Source: Paralvinella palmiformis (Eukaryota; Annelida; Polychaeta; Terebellida; Alvinellidae). From it: 64,000 bases of DNA. The notes under the pieces were generated by a model. The model saw only the letters and a list, made by a program, of their open reading frames with translations, was not told the DNA's origin and made no database searches. Position numbers and translations under genes: made by a program. The stretch is from NCBI GenBank assembly GCA_025642065.1, contig JAODUP010000552.1, positions 186,001 through 250,000 on the forward strand. The letters run 5' to 3'. Of the stretch, positions 1-12,737 are shown piece by piece (position 1 is the stretch's first letter; the number at the start of each line of letters is the position of its first letter).

Positions 1-966
1 GATTATGAAACTATACGAACATTGCCATAACAGGAATTTATTTGTGTGTGTGTTTGTGTGTGTGTGTTTAATACTATCCTAATATAATGTCTGTGGTGTC
101 AATAAATCTACTACTACTACTAAAAGGCTTTATGCAAAGCAGCAGATGATATCTGAGCTCCAACAGGCTATATACTTCACTATAAGACTGAAGTGTTTGG
201 TATGACAAGTATTTCTGAATGCATTACTACTATTATGTCTAAGGCTGTTAGCACTATGTTTTCATCAGTATTTCACCAACAGGCTTCTGTCATGCTAAAC
301 TACCCTTAATAGCCAAATCAAAAGTAACTGATTCTGCAATCATATTAGATGCTAAACTGTAACCAGTAACATCACCATGTCACATTTGCAGAAACTTGCC
401 ATAAAGAGAGAATATTGACTATGCTGCAACTACGACATGGCACTCGATCACCTGAGCTACAGAACTGTTATCCCAGTGGTGTGGTGTTCTCTCTCTCTCT
501 CTCTCTGTCTGTGAGTGTGTGTGTGTCATTCTACAGATATGCTTTATGCATATCTTAATGTATATGGCAGCTTGTGTATAATTACTTTCCAAGATCTAAT
601 GTGGAGATAGATAATTTGTTAGTCTACATACCACTGTCCAAGTCTGATCAAGCATGATAAGACACTCCCATCAAATAGCTGGCAGCATATTGTATTGCAG
701 CCCTCCTTTTTGTCAAAGCAACTCCTGTATCTGTGGGATGTTTCATTGCTCCAAAATAGGTTTCATCATAACACTGTCATTTCCCTAATAAGTAGCCTCC
801 TGGCAATTTGTTATACGGAAGAAGCAGTGAATCCCATTTTATTACATCATGCATAATGAATGTAACCTGACAAACAAAATAACAACACCATGATACCATG
901 GTGATTCCAGCTGTTCATGATTAAATAGGACTATGTGGTGGTGTTTAACCACTGATGCTGGTCACA
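1..966. other. Non-coding; probable HMBOX1 intron
   Basis: No exon with splice consensus and conserved coding was found here. It holds short GT and CT microsatellites (near 41-67 and 488-524). Because HMBOX1 runs off the left edge, this is probably intronic. Confidence 0.5.
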
Positions 967-974
967 CCCAGGAC

Positions 975-1311
975 AAGACATGGGGTCAATTCAATTCAGG
1001 AATTGATTATTTAAGAAAAAAATGGAATTGGAATAGGAATTGATAAATTTGGAATCCTAGAAAAAATTAAATCCACAAATTAATTTACCAATTAATATTT
1101 TATTTCAGAAATATTTCTTCCATGAGAATGCTACTTGGAATATAAACTACTCGGAGTAGGTAATCCAAGTAGCTACTCAGAGTAGCTAATCATGGTAAAA
1201 AGTAGTAGGTAAAAAGAGTCAGTAAAAAAATGGAATTGGAATTCATACATTTGGAATTGAAATTAATAAAGTGGAATTGGAATTGACTAAATGGAATTGA
1301 CCCCATGTCTG
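975..1311. mobile_element. hAT-like MITE, copy 1 (about 337 bp)
   Basis: The ends are inverted: the left end reads (C/A)AGACATGGGGTCAATTCAA and the right end is its reverse complement, finishing CCCCATGTCTG. The flanking 8-mers at 967-974 (cccaggac) and 1312-1319 (cctaggac) match at 7 of 8 positions, as expected for an old 8-bp target-site duplication. The interior carries many AATTGGAATT-type words, so the element is largely self-complementary. There is no coding capacity. The same element lies in inverse orientation at 18642-18957. Confidence 0.75.
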
Positions 1312-1319
1312 CCTAGGAC

Positions 1320-1440
1320 ACATGGCCAAGGATGTCTGCCAAAGGAAGCAAACCCCACAAACTCAGGCATGAGATGGATTCAAACTCAGTCTGAAAATTT
1401 GCAGCCCAGTGCTCTATCCCTTAAATCTTTGAAACAGTGT
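1320..1440 (-). mobile_element. tRNA-derived SINE fragment
   Basis: The reverse strand has a tRNA-like head (GGGATAGAGCACTGGGCTGC) and a B-box-like GAGTTTGAATCC. A body motif resembling tttgtgggg follows, shared with the copies near 23.7, 26.9, 28.5, 37.6 and 60.5 kb. It is degenerate and will not fold as a functional tRNA. It borders the hAT-like MITE directly. Confidence 0.55.
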
Positions 1441-1663
1441 ATGGGGAACAAGAAACAACATAATCCAGAATCCAGTCGTTTCCCCAAATACATGTCAGTA
1501 CAATCATTATATTACTAGGCCACACAAATACACATGTTACATTACATTATTTTACGACTGTTAATGTCCAGGTTAACAATCTAGTGTCACGTGGCCTGAC
1601 CAACGCAAAACATCGGAGACACACAAGCAGGATCGGACCAAGACAGGTACCGACTGTCCTTAC

Positions 1664-3376
1664 CAATAGCAGCTGGATTCTTCCGATACATGATGTACCA
1701 TTTCTGTATGGCTCTCCGACTCCTCTCCGACATCTCATAGACGTCACCCTTCAGGAAGCGACTGACGTAAGACTGGCTCACACCTGAATCAATAACGACT
1801 GCAAGCTGAACCACGAACATCAGCAAATAATGCAAACAAACATAACTACACACATGCCTAAGGCAGCTTCCATTATCCAACATCAAAAAGCAGTCACTAT
1901 CTACAACACATTTTCATAATCAGGCTGTACATTGTTTACCTGCCAAAGTAGCGATCTGTTGTTGCTTAATGCTGTACCTAATGACAAAGTTTCTGATCTG
2001 TTCACAGCAGTATTGCTCTCCCATTCTGTTGAAATAAATGAGTTTTACCAATTTATTAATATGATCATCAGTGAGAACAAAACAAAATGCTATTATAACC
2101 TGCCATACAACAAAGAGAAAGACCGTGGTCAGCCCCATTACACCAAGACACACTTACGCAATAAATTCTTTGTACTCGTCCATGTAGTGTTCGCCATCAT
2201 CCGGGAACTCCAGTAACCCATTGCTGAGCACAGGAAGGGTTATGTTAGAGAGGTCAATGTTCTGTGGCTGTGGTTGCTGTTGTGGTACAGGGCTATCTGC
2301 GGGACGTTTGACACCACAGTTTAACACTGTCGTTATGACGGGCTGATTGGGATTATTAGCCATGGCCTCTGCTTGTTGCTGCACTGCCTGCTGCTGTGTG
2401 TGTTGCTGGGCCAACTGTGACTGTGTTTGCTGCTGTTGTTGTGTTTGTTGTTGCTGCTGCTGTTGTTGTTGTTGTTGTGAAGCAGCATTCTGGGAGGCCT
2501 GTGGGTGTAATTGCTGTTGCTGTGCAGCCGCCGCAGCCACCATTGCTGCTGTTATGGCTGCATTATTGGCGGCCACGACGTTGGCAGCCTGTTGTGCACT
2601 GAGTAGATTCTGTCTTTGAAATGCCACGTGCTGGAGAGCTTGCTGCGAAATAACAAACAAAACCCATGAGCTCCTCATACGCTCACTGACAGCCAAGCGT
2701 CTACAGCAACCATTAATATAAGAAAGGGTGAATGACAGATCAACAGCCAGCCTCCAGATGATCAATAGCAGACATGATTACTAGAGAAGTACTTCAGTAA
2801 TTAGCTTATCTCAACATCACTACACCTCATTACTGAATACCAACACTAGTAATAACACATCTACATCATATTGGTATTTTCATTACATCTGATATTTGAG
2901 TAATGGCTAAGCACAATAAGGCTGCATAACTGTTTATCCCACTGCTCTTATCTCTCTTGGGGTTCATTTTCTTTCATCTGATGTGACAATTTAATCAGAC
3001 TGAGTTATTCTGCTGCCGTTATCAGCACACGGTGGAACATATTAGGCTTTCGTGATAACGGCAACAGTGACGAAAACAAGGAAAATATCATCGCAAGAAA
3101 AAACAAACAATTAGTGCAAAGCATAAATGGTAATTAGTTAGCGGCAGAGGTCAACATTTGACATGAGCCGAAACTAACCAGCGTTACCGGAAGACTGTAT
3201 ACTGGGCCGAGTTCCCGATCCAGACGATCCATCGCTTCGAATGCCTGTATGATCTGTTCCTTGGTGATACCACTGTTCCGTAGGCGGCGGACTAACTCAA
3301 TCTGTTCAACGGTGAACAGAGCTAGACCGTTAACCTGTGATGACATTATGGCAGTGGGCATCTGGGCTTTAGACAT
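1664..3376 (-). CDS. hmbox1: HMBOX1-like homeobox transcription factor, 5' coding exons (3' part off the left edge)
   Basis: Four coding exons can be joined: 3188-3376, 2158-2642, 1940-2025 and 1664-1783. Junction phases are 0, 2 and 1, all with GT/AG borders; exon 1 ends CCG/gtaacg and exon 4 ends at gtaagg. Residues about 21-57 (FTVEQIELVRRLRNSGITKE, then a Leu/Asp-rich helix ending in DRLDREL) match the HMBOX1 N-terminal dimerisation-type helix. Exons 3-4 encode the POU-like HNF1_N domain: EEIKAF-like helix EQIRNFVIRY, IATLAGVSQSYVSRFLKG, then SERSRRAIQKWY. Vertebrate HMBOX1 binds DNA, including telomeric TTAGGG repeats, through the HNF1_N domain and an atypical homeodomain. No homeodomain (WFxNRR) was found between 1 and 1664, so the gene continues leftwards. 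The start is the first ATG after an in-frame stop that lies in the upstream sequence. Exon 2 holds a long Gln/Ala-rich insert. HNF1 itself was considered, but the DRLDREL and GVSQSYVS segments fit HMBOX1 better. Confidence 0.85.
2427..2479 (-). repeat. CAG/CAA trinucleotide tract coding polyglutamine in HMBOX1-like exon 2
   Basis: On the minus strand this stretch reads as mixed CAA and CAG codons. It gives runs of about 11 and 5 glutamines separated by Thr, in a wider Gln-rich segment next to an Ala-rich one. The mixed codons make it an interrupted repeat, probably fairly stable. It sits between the N-terminal helix and the HNF1_N domain. Confidence 0.85.
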
Positions 3377-3399
3377 CGGATTCTCTTCTTTGTTCTCAG

Positions 3400-4374
3400 G
3401 GCGAGCCGTTGTCTTAATTTTTCACCAGGATGATCTAAATAAATAAAAAAAGACAAACGTTACAGTTGGATAACCAGAACACATCACCCGAAAACACCCA
3501 TCTTCAAACAAATACCACCGGCCTGTGAAGTCCATTCACCACGTCCTGGATTATGAGATCCCTAAATGTTGCACCCCCCCCCACATGATATACGTCTCCA
3601 ATTAGGACATACACCCACCACTTTCTAGTGAAATACCCAGCTGTTTATCTATCTGTGTATGACACTGAGGTTTGTTTTCACCAATTAGCCACCTCCATCA
3701 AAACAATTAGACTTATTTGATCTTATCATGGTAATGGCTTAGGAAGAAGGGAAAAACAGATAGTTATCAGCCCAGAGGATGATTGTACCAATAACAAATG
3801 ATAATCAGAGAACAGTACATATCAATTCTTTGAGAAAACAATACAACAAACCATAACCATTCCCATTTTATGTGGGTCATAATTACATTTATAATTTCCA
3901 CTCCCAGTAAAGAAATTAAAAACGTAATTATAAACGGTAAGCTCGTGTATCTAAAAATAAGTCGCAACTATTATTGCCTTCACGCACGTACATAAATCGG
4001 ATAACAACTGACTTGAGACTGTTCATTAATGATGGATATCATAAGTAACTAGTTTCAAAATCCGCCGATACTTGATCAAACCATCACATAAAATCCTACA
4101 ACAAAATGACGACAACGACAACAACAACAACAACAGTCCACAAACTTGTGCTCAGAATTACTTTCATAATGATATTACAATGTATAAAAGCTGCTGTTTT
4201 ATCATAATCAATACTTCCACAAACCATGCTATCTAATGAGCTCTATCATAAATAATGGGCTAGCTGGAGGAAATGTACTATGAAATAGCTTCTCACTTAG
4301 TTAAAACATGCTGATAATATAATAACATAGACATCCATGCTATGTTCCTCCCATTTCAATTATTTGCCCACTCT

Positions 4375-4413
<39 letters not shown>

Positions 4414-7400
4414 CAATTCCATTACATAGAATATTATAAAATTCCAATGAATATGTGATGAGAGTATTTCAGCATATCACATTACCAAGAAATTACATAC
4501 ATCCATCAAAATATTATACAAAGGATCAATGACCATAATTACTGCAGAATTTCTGCTGTTGCTGCAACAAATTAACAACACCCAGTGGCTACCAATATAT
4601 AATATTTTTCACCACATCAATAACTCACTTGATATAATGGCATAAGCCCCGGCTCCCTTGAAACATCACAATATGTTATCATAATCAGTCCAGACTACTT
4701 GAGCCAGAGGACTGAATGCATTTCTGGCAATAACTGCCACTCTAGAAATCATCTAGTTTTACGCCTCACAAACGCATTATTCTTCTGCCACAAACATCCA
4801 GTAAGAATGAGCATTAATGAGATTAATCCCATTATAATAAAACATTAATTACACAAAATGAAAACATTAGCCACCTGCCACTGATATTAAGGGAATTAAA
4901 AACTGCGAGGTCACATATATCCATCTGCTGCCTACTTCGAGTTATATTTAATCAGTTACACCAAATGCATATATCTATATAAATATAGGATGATGTGCCA
5001 GACTAGAAGAGACTGCCAAGTTGGAATCTTTTACATAAATCAAAATACAATACCAAAAAAAAAAAATCATGATCAATCTGCCCGAGAATCTTTTCTTCAA
5101 TAAATGATCCAAATACAAGGCAATCCCATCTGGTATTTGTTTCAACACAAAAAGCACTTACCAGATTTTGGGAGGTTTTTTCCCCTGAGCGAATAACAAT
5201 GCTAATCAGTTCTTTCAAGGTCTCACAAAATTGAAAGCGACCTTTAACCTTAACTCAGCCATAAATTCAATAAAGCCGCGCCTGACATTTATATCTGGCC
5301 ATCACAATCAACTTGTAGCCCATTTCTCCACTAATTCTCCACCAAAAGCTAACCGTCATCAAGCCACCAGTGACGCAGTCTGAAGTAGTCACCACACTTG
5401 GTGACACCAGTAATATATAAAAAAAACAGAATGGTATCATGCAATACCCCATCATCAGCACACCTTCACATTGCTGCTGAGCACTGTTGCTGCTGCTGAG
5501 CCCTGCTGTTGCTGAGAACTGGATGCCGTTCACCGAAATATCAAGTTAGCATACCAGGAAGCTGCTAACCTCCAACTTCACCATGTTCCCATGGACGAGA
5601 GATGATATCGAACTAATCCGTTTAGTATTCAACATCGACGTCAATTTAGCAAAGCATTATATGTTAAAATTTGTCACAGAACAACTGCAAGTCCTCGGTA
5701 GTGCTCCACTGCCGCGAAAGGAGTGATGGAGACAAGGACAACACACACACACACACACAGTGTAACCCACATTCCCCCAGAAACTGTTTCCATGAGACAC
5801 AATCAAATTATATCAAGATTAAACATGTTAGTTGTAAGCACTGCCTAGTCTGGCACTCTGACTCCGGCTATATTTGTCAAAACCATATCATACTGGAGAC
5901 AGATTTATTATGCAGGCAAGGAATGGGCACGGGTAACATAACACTGCTGATGTGTAGCGCATAATAGAATGCAGCCACCTACCCAAGATTAGATGTATCA
6001 AACGGGCCAGATGTCCAAATAGAAGATAATAGGATATCTTTTCACAGGCCATATCTGGCATTTGTGATTCACATTATGAACATGATGTAATGTTTACATC
6101 ATCACCAACGCAAGCACATAAACACACACACACACACACACACGTCTTGGTGTTGTTTAATTGTTTGTTTGGTTTTCTGACTTTTTGCTGAGGGAGCTAC
6201 TCCTAACACAGCTGAGCTGCAGAGGTAACCGTTTTTATTATCCGCTAAATCCACACAAACGAGGGGGGGTCTGGCGGCAATATAAAACACCAGACACTGG
6301 AAGTCAGTCAAGTCTCCATACTGATGTCAAGATGAATAAAAGCTGTTAAAATGTGTATAACGTACCGCCTAGATGAGGCGTAGATAACAGCCTGGCACTG
6401 ACAATCCTAATCACGAAGTAACACACTCAGAACAACGCCATCCAGCCAATAGAAGTTAAAAGGGATAAAATCAGCACTTCGGGTACCGAGTCAGTATAAT
6501 CATTAACTGAGGAATCAATTGCCACCAGGAATTGGCCTTATTTCTCCCTTCATCTATTCAATGCCACCCATCCATAATTCAAATTATCTCAGAATCCAAT
6601 CTGAGTCGGTATGATATAAATTGCTGAAAATGGGAACCGATTTCCTCCACTTACGGCGGAAATGGTCTCCTTCTAGACTCTCTCTCTACCAGTATTTCAT
6701 TCTCTTGGCTGGATACACATCTGACTCTCTCTCTCTCTCTTTCAGATCAAGTGACATTTAACCTAATACACTAATTACACTATGTCCATGGTTTTATATA
6801 CCGCCGTTTTTTCCCCTACTACGCCTGATCTGCAGAGGCCATAAATTTCGGCACACAGACAAGTTAATGTGTTGCTTATTATTCATAAAATGTTCACAAT
6901 GTCGCTCCAGTCCAGTGATTTGCCTTATGGATAGCTAACGAGTGCCATTAGTGCCACAAGTAACATATCACCTGAAGTTACAGCAGCGGTGGAATGAAAG
7001 CTATAGGACCATTATAGATATAAAATGACTACATCGCTGCTGTATGCAACAGCACTCGCTTATTAAATAAAATAACGGAAATACCTAATACGATAAATTG
7101 TCCACAATCGGTACATTAACAAATTAAGCTGAGTAACAACTCTTCGCAGCCAGAACCATTTCTTTGACTGAATTAAAACCGAGTTAATAAAATGAACCAC
7201 CTGGTCCTCATTAAAACGGATGGAAGGCAGAAATTAATCTGATATTACGTCTGCATTTCTGGTTGCTGGAGTATTACACAACGGTTAGCAAATGGAAGAG
7301 CCCCCGAACGACTAAATGGCGTATCTTCGCCGATCATCTCCCAGGAGATGTCAGAACAATTATCATGATTGAAGCGTTGCCAATTATAAGCCGAAGTGAT

Positions 7401-10400
7401 ATGATGATGTGGTCTTGGGCATGGAAAAGTTTTAAACAATCGACAATTTGATTATATACAGAACTGCTGCATTAACTGAGATAATGAAACCGCTTCACCA
7501 GTATTCACGAAGATGGTAAACTAAATCAGTAACACCAGGGTCGCGAATCGAGAGCAAAACCTATAAAAACAAAGACCATCCTAAAATAAACTCTAATATG
7601 ATCACACAAAAAAAACCAGTACATGTCAGGCTCGTGACAGAACACATTCCTACACAAACACAGCCAACACAAATACAGATGATGAGGGCATTCATTTCGA
7701 AGCTATTCTTGCAATGGCGAATAAAAATGGGCCAGTCCAGAAGGTCTGTGGCCACCATACATGGCAGGAGACTGGTTATGGCTTGTATTTGGAAATAATC
7801 AATTCTCTCAACTAAGAGGCTCCTGTGCGATCAATGAGACGAGGTGTCAATATCTTACTATGGCGACATTATGTATCTCTAGTAAACTGTGGTGATATAC
7901 TGGCACTTAGCATAATTAAGTAACCAGATTAAGATGTTAACGATTCCAGTCGGACAAACTATCAAAACTCAGTTAACTATTAGTATGACATCCTGCTAGT
8001 TACAGACACTTTGGACTTTTTGATGATGTTGTTCTTATTAGAAGCACTTGTTGTAATAGTGGTCAATAGGTTTTAAAGCAATTTATTATGTATGAAATGT
8101 GAAAATATAATTCTTACAGCTTCTACTCCATTGCACTATGCCACACACAATTATAAGACAAATATACACTGAACCAACATCTGTTCAAACACGCACGCAC
8201 GCACGCACGCACACAGAAGATTAATACTCTTCTACCATAATTACAAATCCACCATCCCTAAGGATGAGGCAAATAAATAAATGGTGCAAGCTCTGTCAGC
8301 TCAACAGAGTTTTAAATTTTCCAACCGCTGAATGTATTTCAGCCAACAGTATGGCTTCATCTACTAGCTTCAAGTTACTACAGCTTAATATTGATGTTAA
8401 ATTATTTGTCACGTACTCAAAAGCCAATTAGTAACCGAGCACTGAGACAAACAACCAACGGTGAACAGAAAACAACACTGTGAAAACAACACTGTGATGC
8501 TAAAATGAGCCAGGTGCACACATCAACTTGTTATACTCTTTCTATATCATCAACAAAAACATTCAGCAAATTTTGCAATAATTTGGCAATCATCTTAAAA
8601 ACCAGTTACAGCCACTTAACAGAAAGCAGCAGCAGCAAAAATGGCACTGCTAAGTGATACCACTTCACACCTTTGGCATATATCTCACTACTAATACAAT
8701 CTCTATTAGCAAAACAAAAAGCCTTCCAATAAATACTGAGCCCACTACTAAATAGCATTTTCTTCAAACAAATATGTTTAACTATGGCTGCAGCTATCTT
8801 GGTATGTGCAGTAATGGGGATATTTCTAACATTATAAGCTAATATTAAGCTCAACATAAAAAGGGCAACAGTGCCACTTCCAACACCAATTATTAATAGA
8901 GTATAATTAGTGATTCTATTTACTGTCATCTAGAACTGATTAAACCAGGGATGCCAATGGAAAACAGAAAAAACCTCTGAAAACGGCATTTACAGATTCA
9001 CCGAAACTGATGCAGAAAAACGTGGGAAATCGCCAGAACATTGGTATCGGAGCTAAGCTCTTGATTTTATAATCAAGCTATGATTTCATTACTCATTTGG
9101 TAGTTCCTAAGTTGATAGGTCAAGGACACACCAGGCTATATGTTCTTATACTGTGTATTCCCCATCTCAGGGTTAATATGGTCTCAAAATACAGATTCCT
9201 ATACTACTATTACTAAACCATTGGAATAACTAGAATCCAGATGACTGCATAATAATTTGTTTTTATCATCTATCCATTGACTACTTTGAATAGAATAGTT
9301 CAAAACACAGTAACAAAACTAAGTCAGAGCAACATTCAAAAAGAGGGTTTTGAAAGAAAAAAAGAAATGAAACAAACTGAACACAGAACATTTCAGCAAC
9401 AATGACCACCATGCTGCCATAAGCCACATGCACTACAATTCTTGATTGTACCTGTCACTTTATTACATGCAGTCAGGTACTGCATGTTAGTTTAAGAGAG
9501 ATGCAAGATCTATTCGAATAAGATCAGTAACGAATTATTAGTATTACAAATTGCATTACTCACTTGGTAGTTCCTAGGTTAATCTTTTAGCCAATCACCA
9601 AAACATGCATAAGATGTGATACTCCATATTCTGATGAAGCATACCACCCAATATCCGGACCATTTTATTCAGAGGCATTACATTTTGTGTATCGTGCAAA
9701 AGACAAATATCAGATGCTTATTTAAATACATGGAACCCAATTCAGCTAATATAATAACAAGTGTGAGCTGTAAATCCTGTAAGCATTGTTATAAATGGAA
9801 TGCCTTCCACCATACTCTCCGAAAGCACACACTTGTCAGTAATTCTAACAAAACACTCTATGAAGTGTGTGTAATAAAAATCCCAAAGGTAAACACTTTA
9901 TGATAAATCTTTAATATGAATGAAATAAGATACCATACCCACTGAACCTTGACAATGTGCAAGACTACCTCAACCACAGCAAGATGCAAGATCCAGGGAA
10001 AACCACATTCAATCCAGCATTAAGCACATTCAGTGTACAGTCCAGAAGGCTTAAACAACAAAAGGATCTCATCCAGTGAAGGATACTTGTCCCACAATAA
10101 AGTGTTTATTAATATAAATAAATTCCTGTCGTTGGTAAAATTTGTCAGTACTACATGTAATTATGGCGTGAAATATGGACAGTAATAATATATTTTATTT
10201 TATTTAACCATTTAAAATCCAGGTAAATTAACAAATGCATTCCCACAAAAACACATCAGATAGTGAATATGAATAAAACAGACAACACAGTCGTTGAGCA
10301 AAAAAACTCAGAAAATGAACCAAGTCCAAGGCGAATAAAGAAACAGAATAACACAACACGCCCTTGCTGTAAAACGGGGGAGTTATAAAAAAAAATACGG

Positions 10401-10800
10401 CTATAAAATGCTCTAACCCACTATAAAAATACTTTCACCAAATATACCAACATGAAATTGCACAGTTAGTGTTAAATATTAACAAGCACCGCGGAGCAGA
10501 AGAAATTACTCCAACTGAAGCGTGAAGACATGACACATTATACATATTGCCGTCCCACTCTGACAATAACAAAAAAAAGTCTAGACGGCCTAGGTCTTTG
10601 TCCACAGCATAACCAGCCACACACTAGGCTCAAGGTCGAAACTAAACAAAGCACCTCACACAGGTGTCCCCTGTAACGCCATCTCTTAACGGGCTAAACT
10701 AACTGGCCACTGATTATATCTATATCTAGGTCAGCTGTTTGACAGCTGTAAGTAGCCGATGCCAACGGCACAGTTGGGTCATGATTTCACGGTTCTGTAA
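3400..10800. other. Gene-free stretch: 5' intron(s)/upstream region of HMBOX1-like gene
   Basis: No recognisable coding exon was seen on either strand; open frames here are short, with no splice-bounded conserved segment. Contents include a (TA)n run at 4378-4412, CT runs near 6680 and 6725, AC runs near 5740 and 6123, and an ACGC run near 8193. The CpG island to the right is a likely HMBOX1 transcription start, so much of this would be a long first intron (inference). Confidence 0.45.
4378..4412. repeat. (TA)n microsatellite
   Basis: Perfect TA dinucleotide run of about 35 bp in non-coding DNA. Confidence 0.95.
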
Positions 10801-10839
10801 ACAAACACTATCTTGTGGAAGGGACGGTGGGGGTGGAAC

Positions 10840-12300
10840 ATTTGTACTCTTGTATACAGGCACAACGCGAGTGACCGCGAGCGACTGCGCGGCCGGTCCG
10901 GGCGAGGGGGTGGCTTCGGGTCTTTGACCAAGCCGGCAGTGGTCAGCCGTTATTCCGACACCTGTGCCACCTGGTTACGGCCCTCACTGAACGCGCGGGA
11001 GATGCATTTCTCGATGACAGAGCCCGAGGAAGGACACGAAGGCCAGCGGGTGAAGACCTCTACTAGGCTCTAGACAGCCGGGGAGAGGGAGCCATAACTC
11101 GGCCAGACCGTCCGCGGTCACCATCAATCACCGGCCGAAAACACAACAAACTACACGTGTCCAGGACCTCGGCTACTCTCTCTCCTACGACGGACGACCA
11201 AGTGCGCCAAATACGACTAGGAAAAGTTTATCCCAAACCCACCGGCACACCGCCTCCGGGCAGCCATTACACGGCGTTCTTTGATGGTGCCAATAGCAGC
11301 ACATCGGCCTGCCCCAATCTCACATCTCGATTTATGTCACTCAATATTTCCCCCGTTAGCCGCGATTTTAATATTACGAATATGATGGATTTCGTTTCAT
11401 ATTTCGCTATATTCACCGATCCCGATCCGGAACGGCTTCCGGATCGGGTGCGGCCGGCGGACGGGCAATCTTTTATGCAATAAGACGCGGCGATAAATAA
11501 TATATTATTACGGAAAGGCTCCGCCATATTGGTTAATTTAGTTAATGACTGGTTAGATTCGGCGTTACACAAAAAACAAATGTTTTCGTTCGGTTCGTCG
11601 CCGAAACAGCGAGCGTCGGCGCCGGATCTGTAACCGAGGTGTACACGCATGCATGTCTGTTTCGTAATTAGTATATTATAGTCGAAAAATCCGACGTAAC
11701 AAGCAATAAACTGTTAATAAACTCACCGTAAGCGATGCCATGCCGCGAGCCCTTGGGGTGCAATTCTGCGTGCGGGCGGATGACGGAACAGCCGAATATA
11801 ATAAATCATTTCTCGGTATTACGATGCAATCAGAAGAATCTAATTTAACCCGGCCCACTCCAAAGCCGCGGGCCCCGACAATTAACGTCCTATTGGGTAC
11901 CATCCCGCCCCAGAAAGCCCGAGGGTGGGGCGTCCGGCCTGTCAGCGGGCGGATAAGGTAACGGCTAAGTAAATAATAGTTAATACATATTCAATAGCTT
12001 GTAGTGGTCGTCTGTTTGGTTTCTATGCCGGGGAGCGGCCTGAGAAAGCGCCTTGTAGTATGTGCATTTTAAAGGCTTTTTACGGAGGAACGATAACTTG
12101 GGACGGTAGAAATATGTGGTCGGCCCAGGAATACGATGTCGGCGTTCGTCAGTAGGGGTAGGTAGGTCGGTTTTGGGGAATGACGGGGGTCTGAGTTCGA
12201 GGCGGCCCTCTTACGGGTTGCCATAAACAATATCTGTAAGTGTTGTATACCGAGAGACACTGTTTTGATTACTTTACACACCTCCGGTACTGACTTGGTG
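10840..12300. promoter_or_regulatory. CpG-rich island, probable divergent promoter of HMBOX1-like (minus) and TIR-SAM gene (plus)
   Basis: This is the one clearly GC- and CpG-rich stretch in an otherwise AT-rich window, with dense CG dinucleotides (for example 10866-10905, 11420-11465 and 11590-11640). It lies between two genes pointing away from each other: HMBOX1-like exon 1 on the left in minus orientation, and the TIR-SAM gene starting at 12738 in plus. Open frames inside (such as 11157-11483 and 11267-11650) lack recognisable domains and look like chance frames in GC-rich DNA. Promoter function and the non-coding first exons of both genes are inferred from position and composition. Confidence 0.6.
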
Positions 12301-12737
12301 GCTCTGCGGACTGCGGTGGTTATGGCACTTCGCCCTGTATTTATCCCGCTCTGCCGTATCCAGAATTTAATTGATTCTATGAACGAGCGAATAAAAACGA
12401 CGATGTGTTACCTGATTGCGTAGCACTTTTCGTGGTTTATTTCTTGGATTAGACCTAACACTCACAGGTAAACGATCTATATGTCCCGAGAGACCTGCCG
12501 TACTGTACTGTGAGAAATCATGTGTTATGCTGAATGATTGATCCGTTATTTAATTATTGTTTGAATTCTCGAAGATCACTACATATGTTTCCCCCGATTT
12601 GTACGTATGTGTACTTTTATGACTTATCACCTATGTCGTTTTGTAGAAACATAGATTTGGTACTAGGTATAGTAGACTAAGTCTAAGATTTAAAGGAAAT
12701 ATAATTGCAGGCAAGTGCCCTCCCATGCACATCAGCT

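Noticed and set aside
1..1660. Search for HMBOX1 homeodomain exons
   Set aside because: No WFxNRR-like coding or matching splice-bounded frame was found, so the homeodomain is placed outside the window.
2347..2619. Plus-strand Cys-rich open frame
   Set aside because: It is the antisense of the polyglutamine exon of the HMBOX1-like gene.
5671..5964. 97-codon plus-strand frame
   Set aside because: Contains an AC microsatellite, no domain and no splice or conservation support.
11157..11650. Overlapping open frames on both strands in the CpG island
   Set aside because: No domain, no splice context; long frames are expected by chance in GC-rich DNA.
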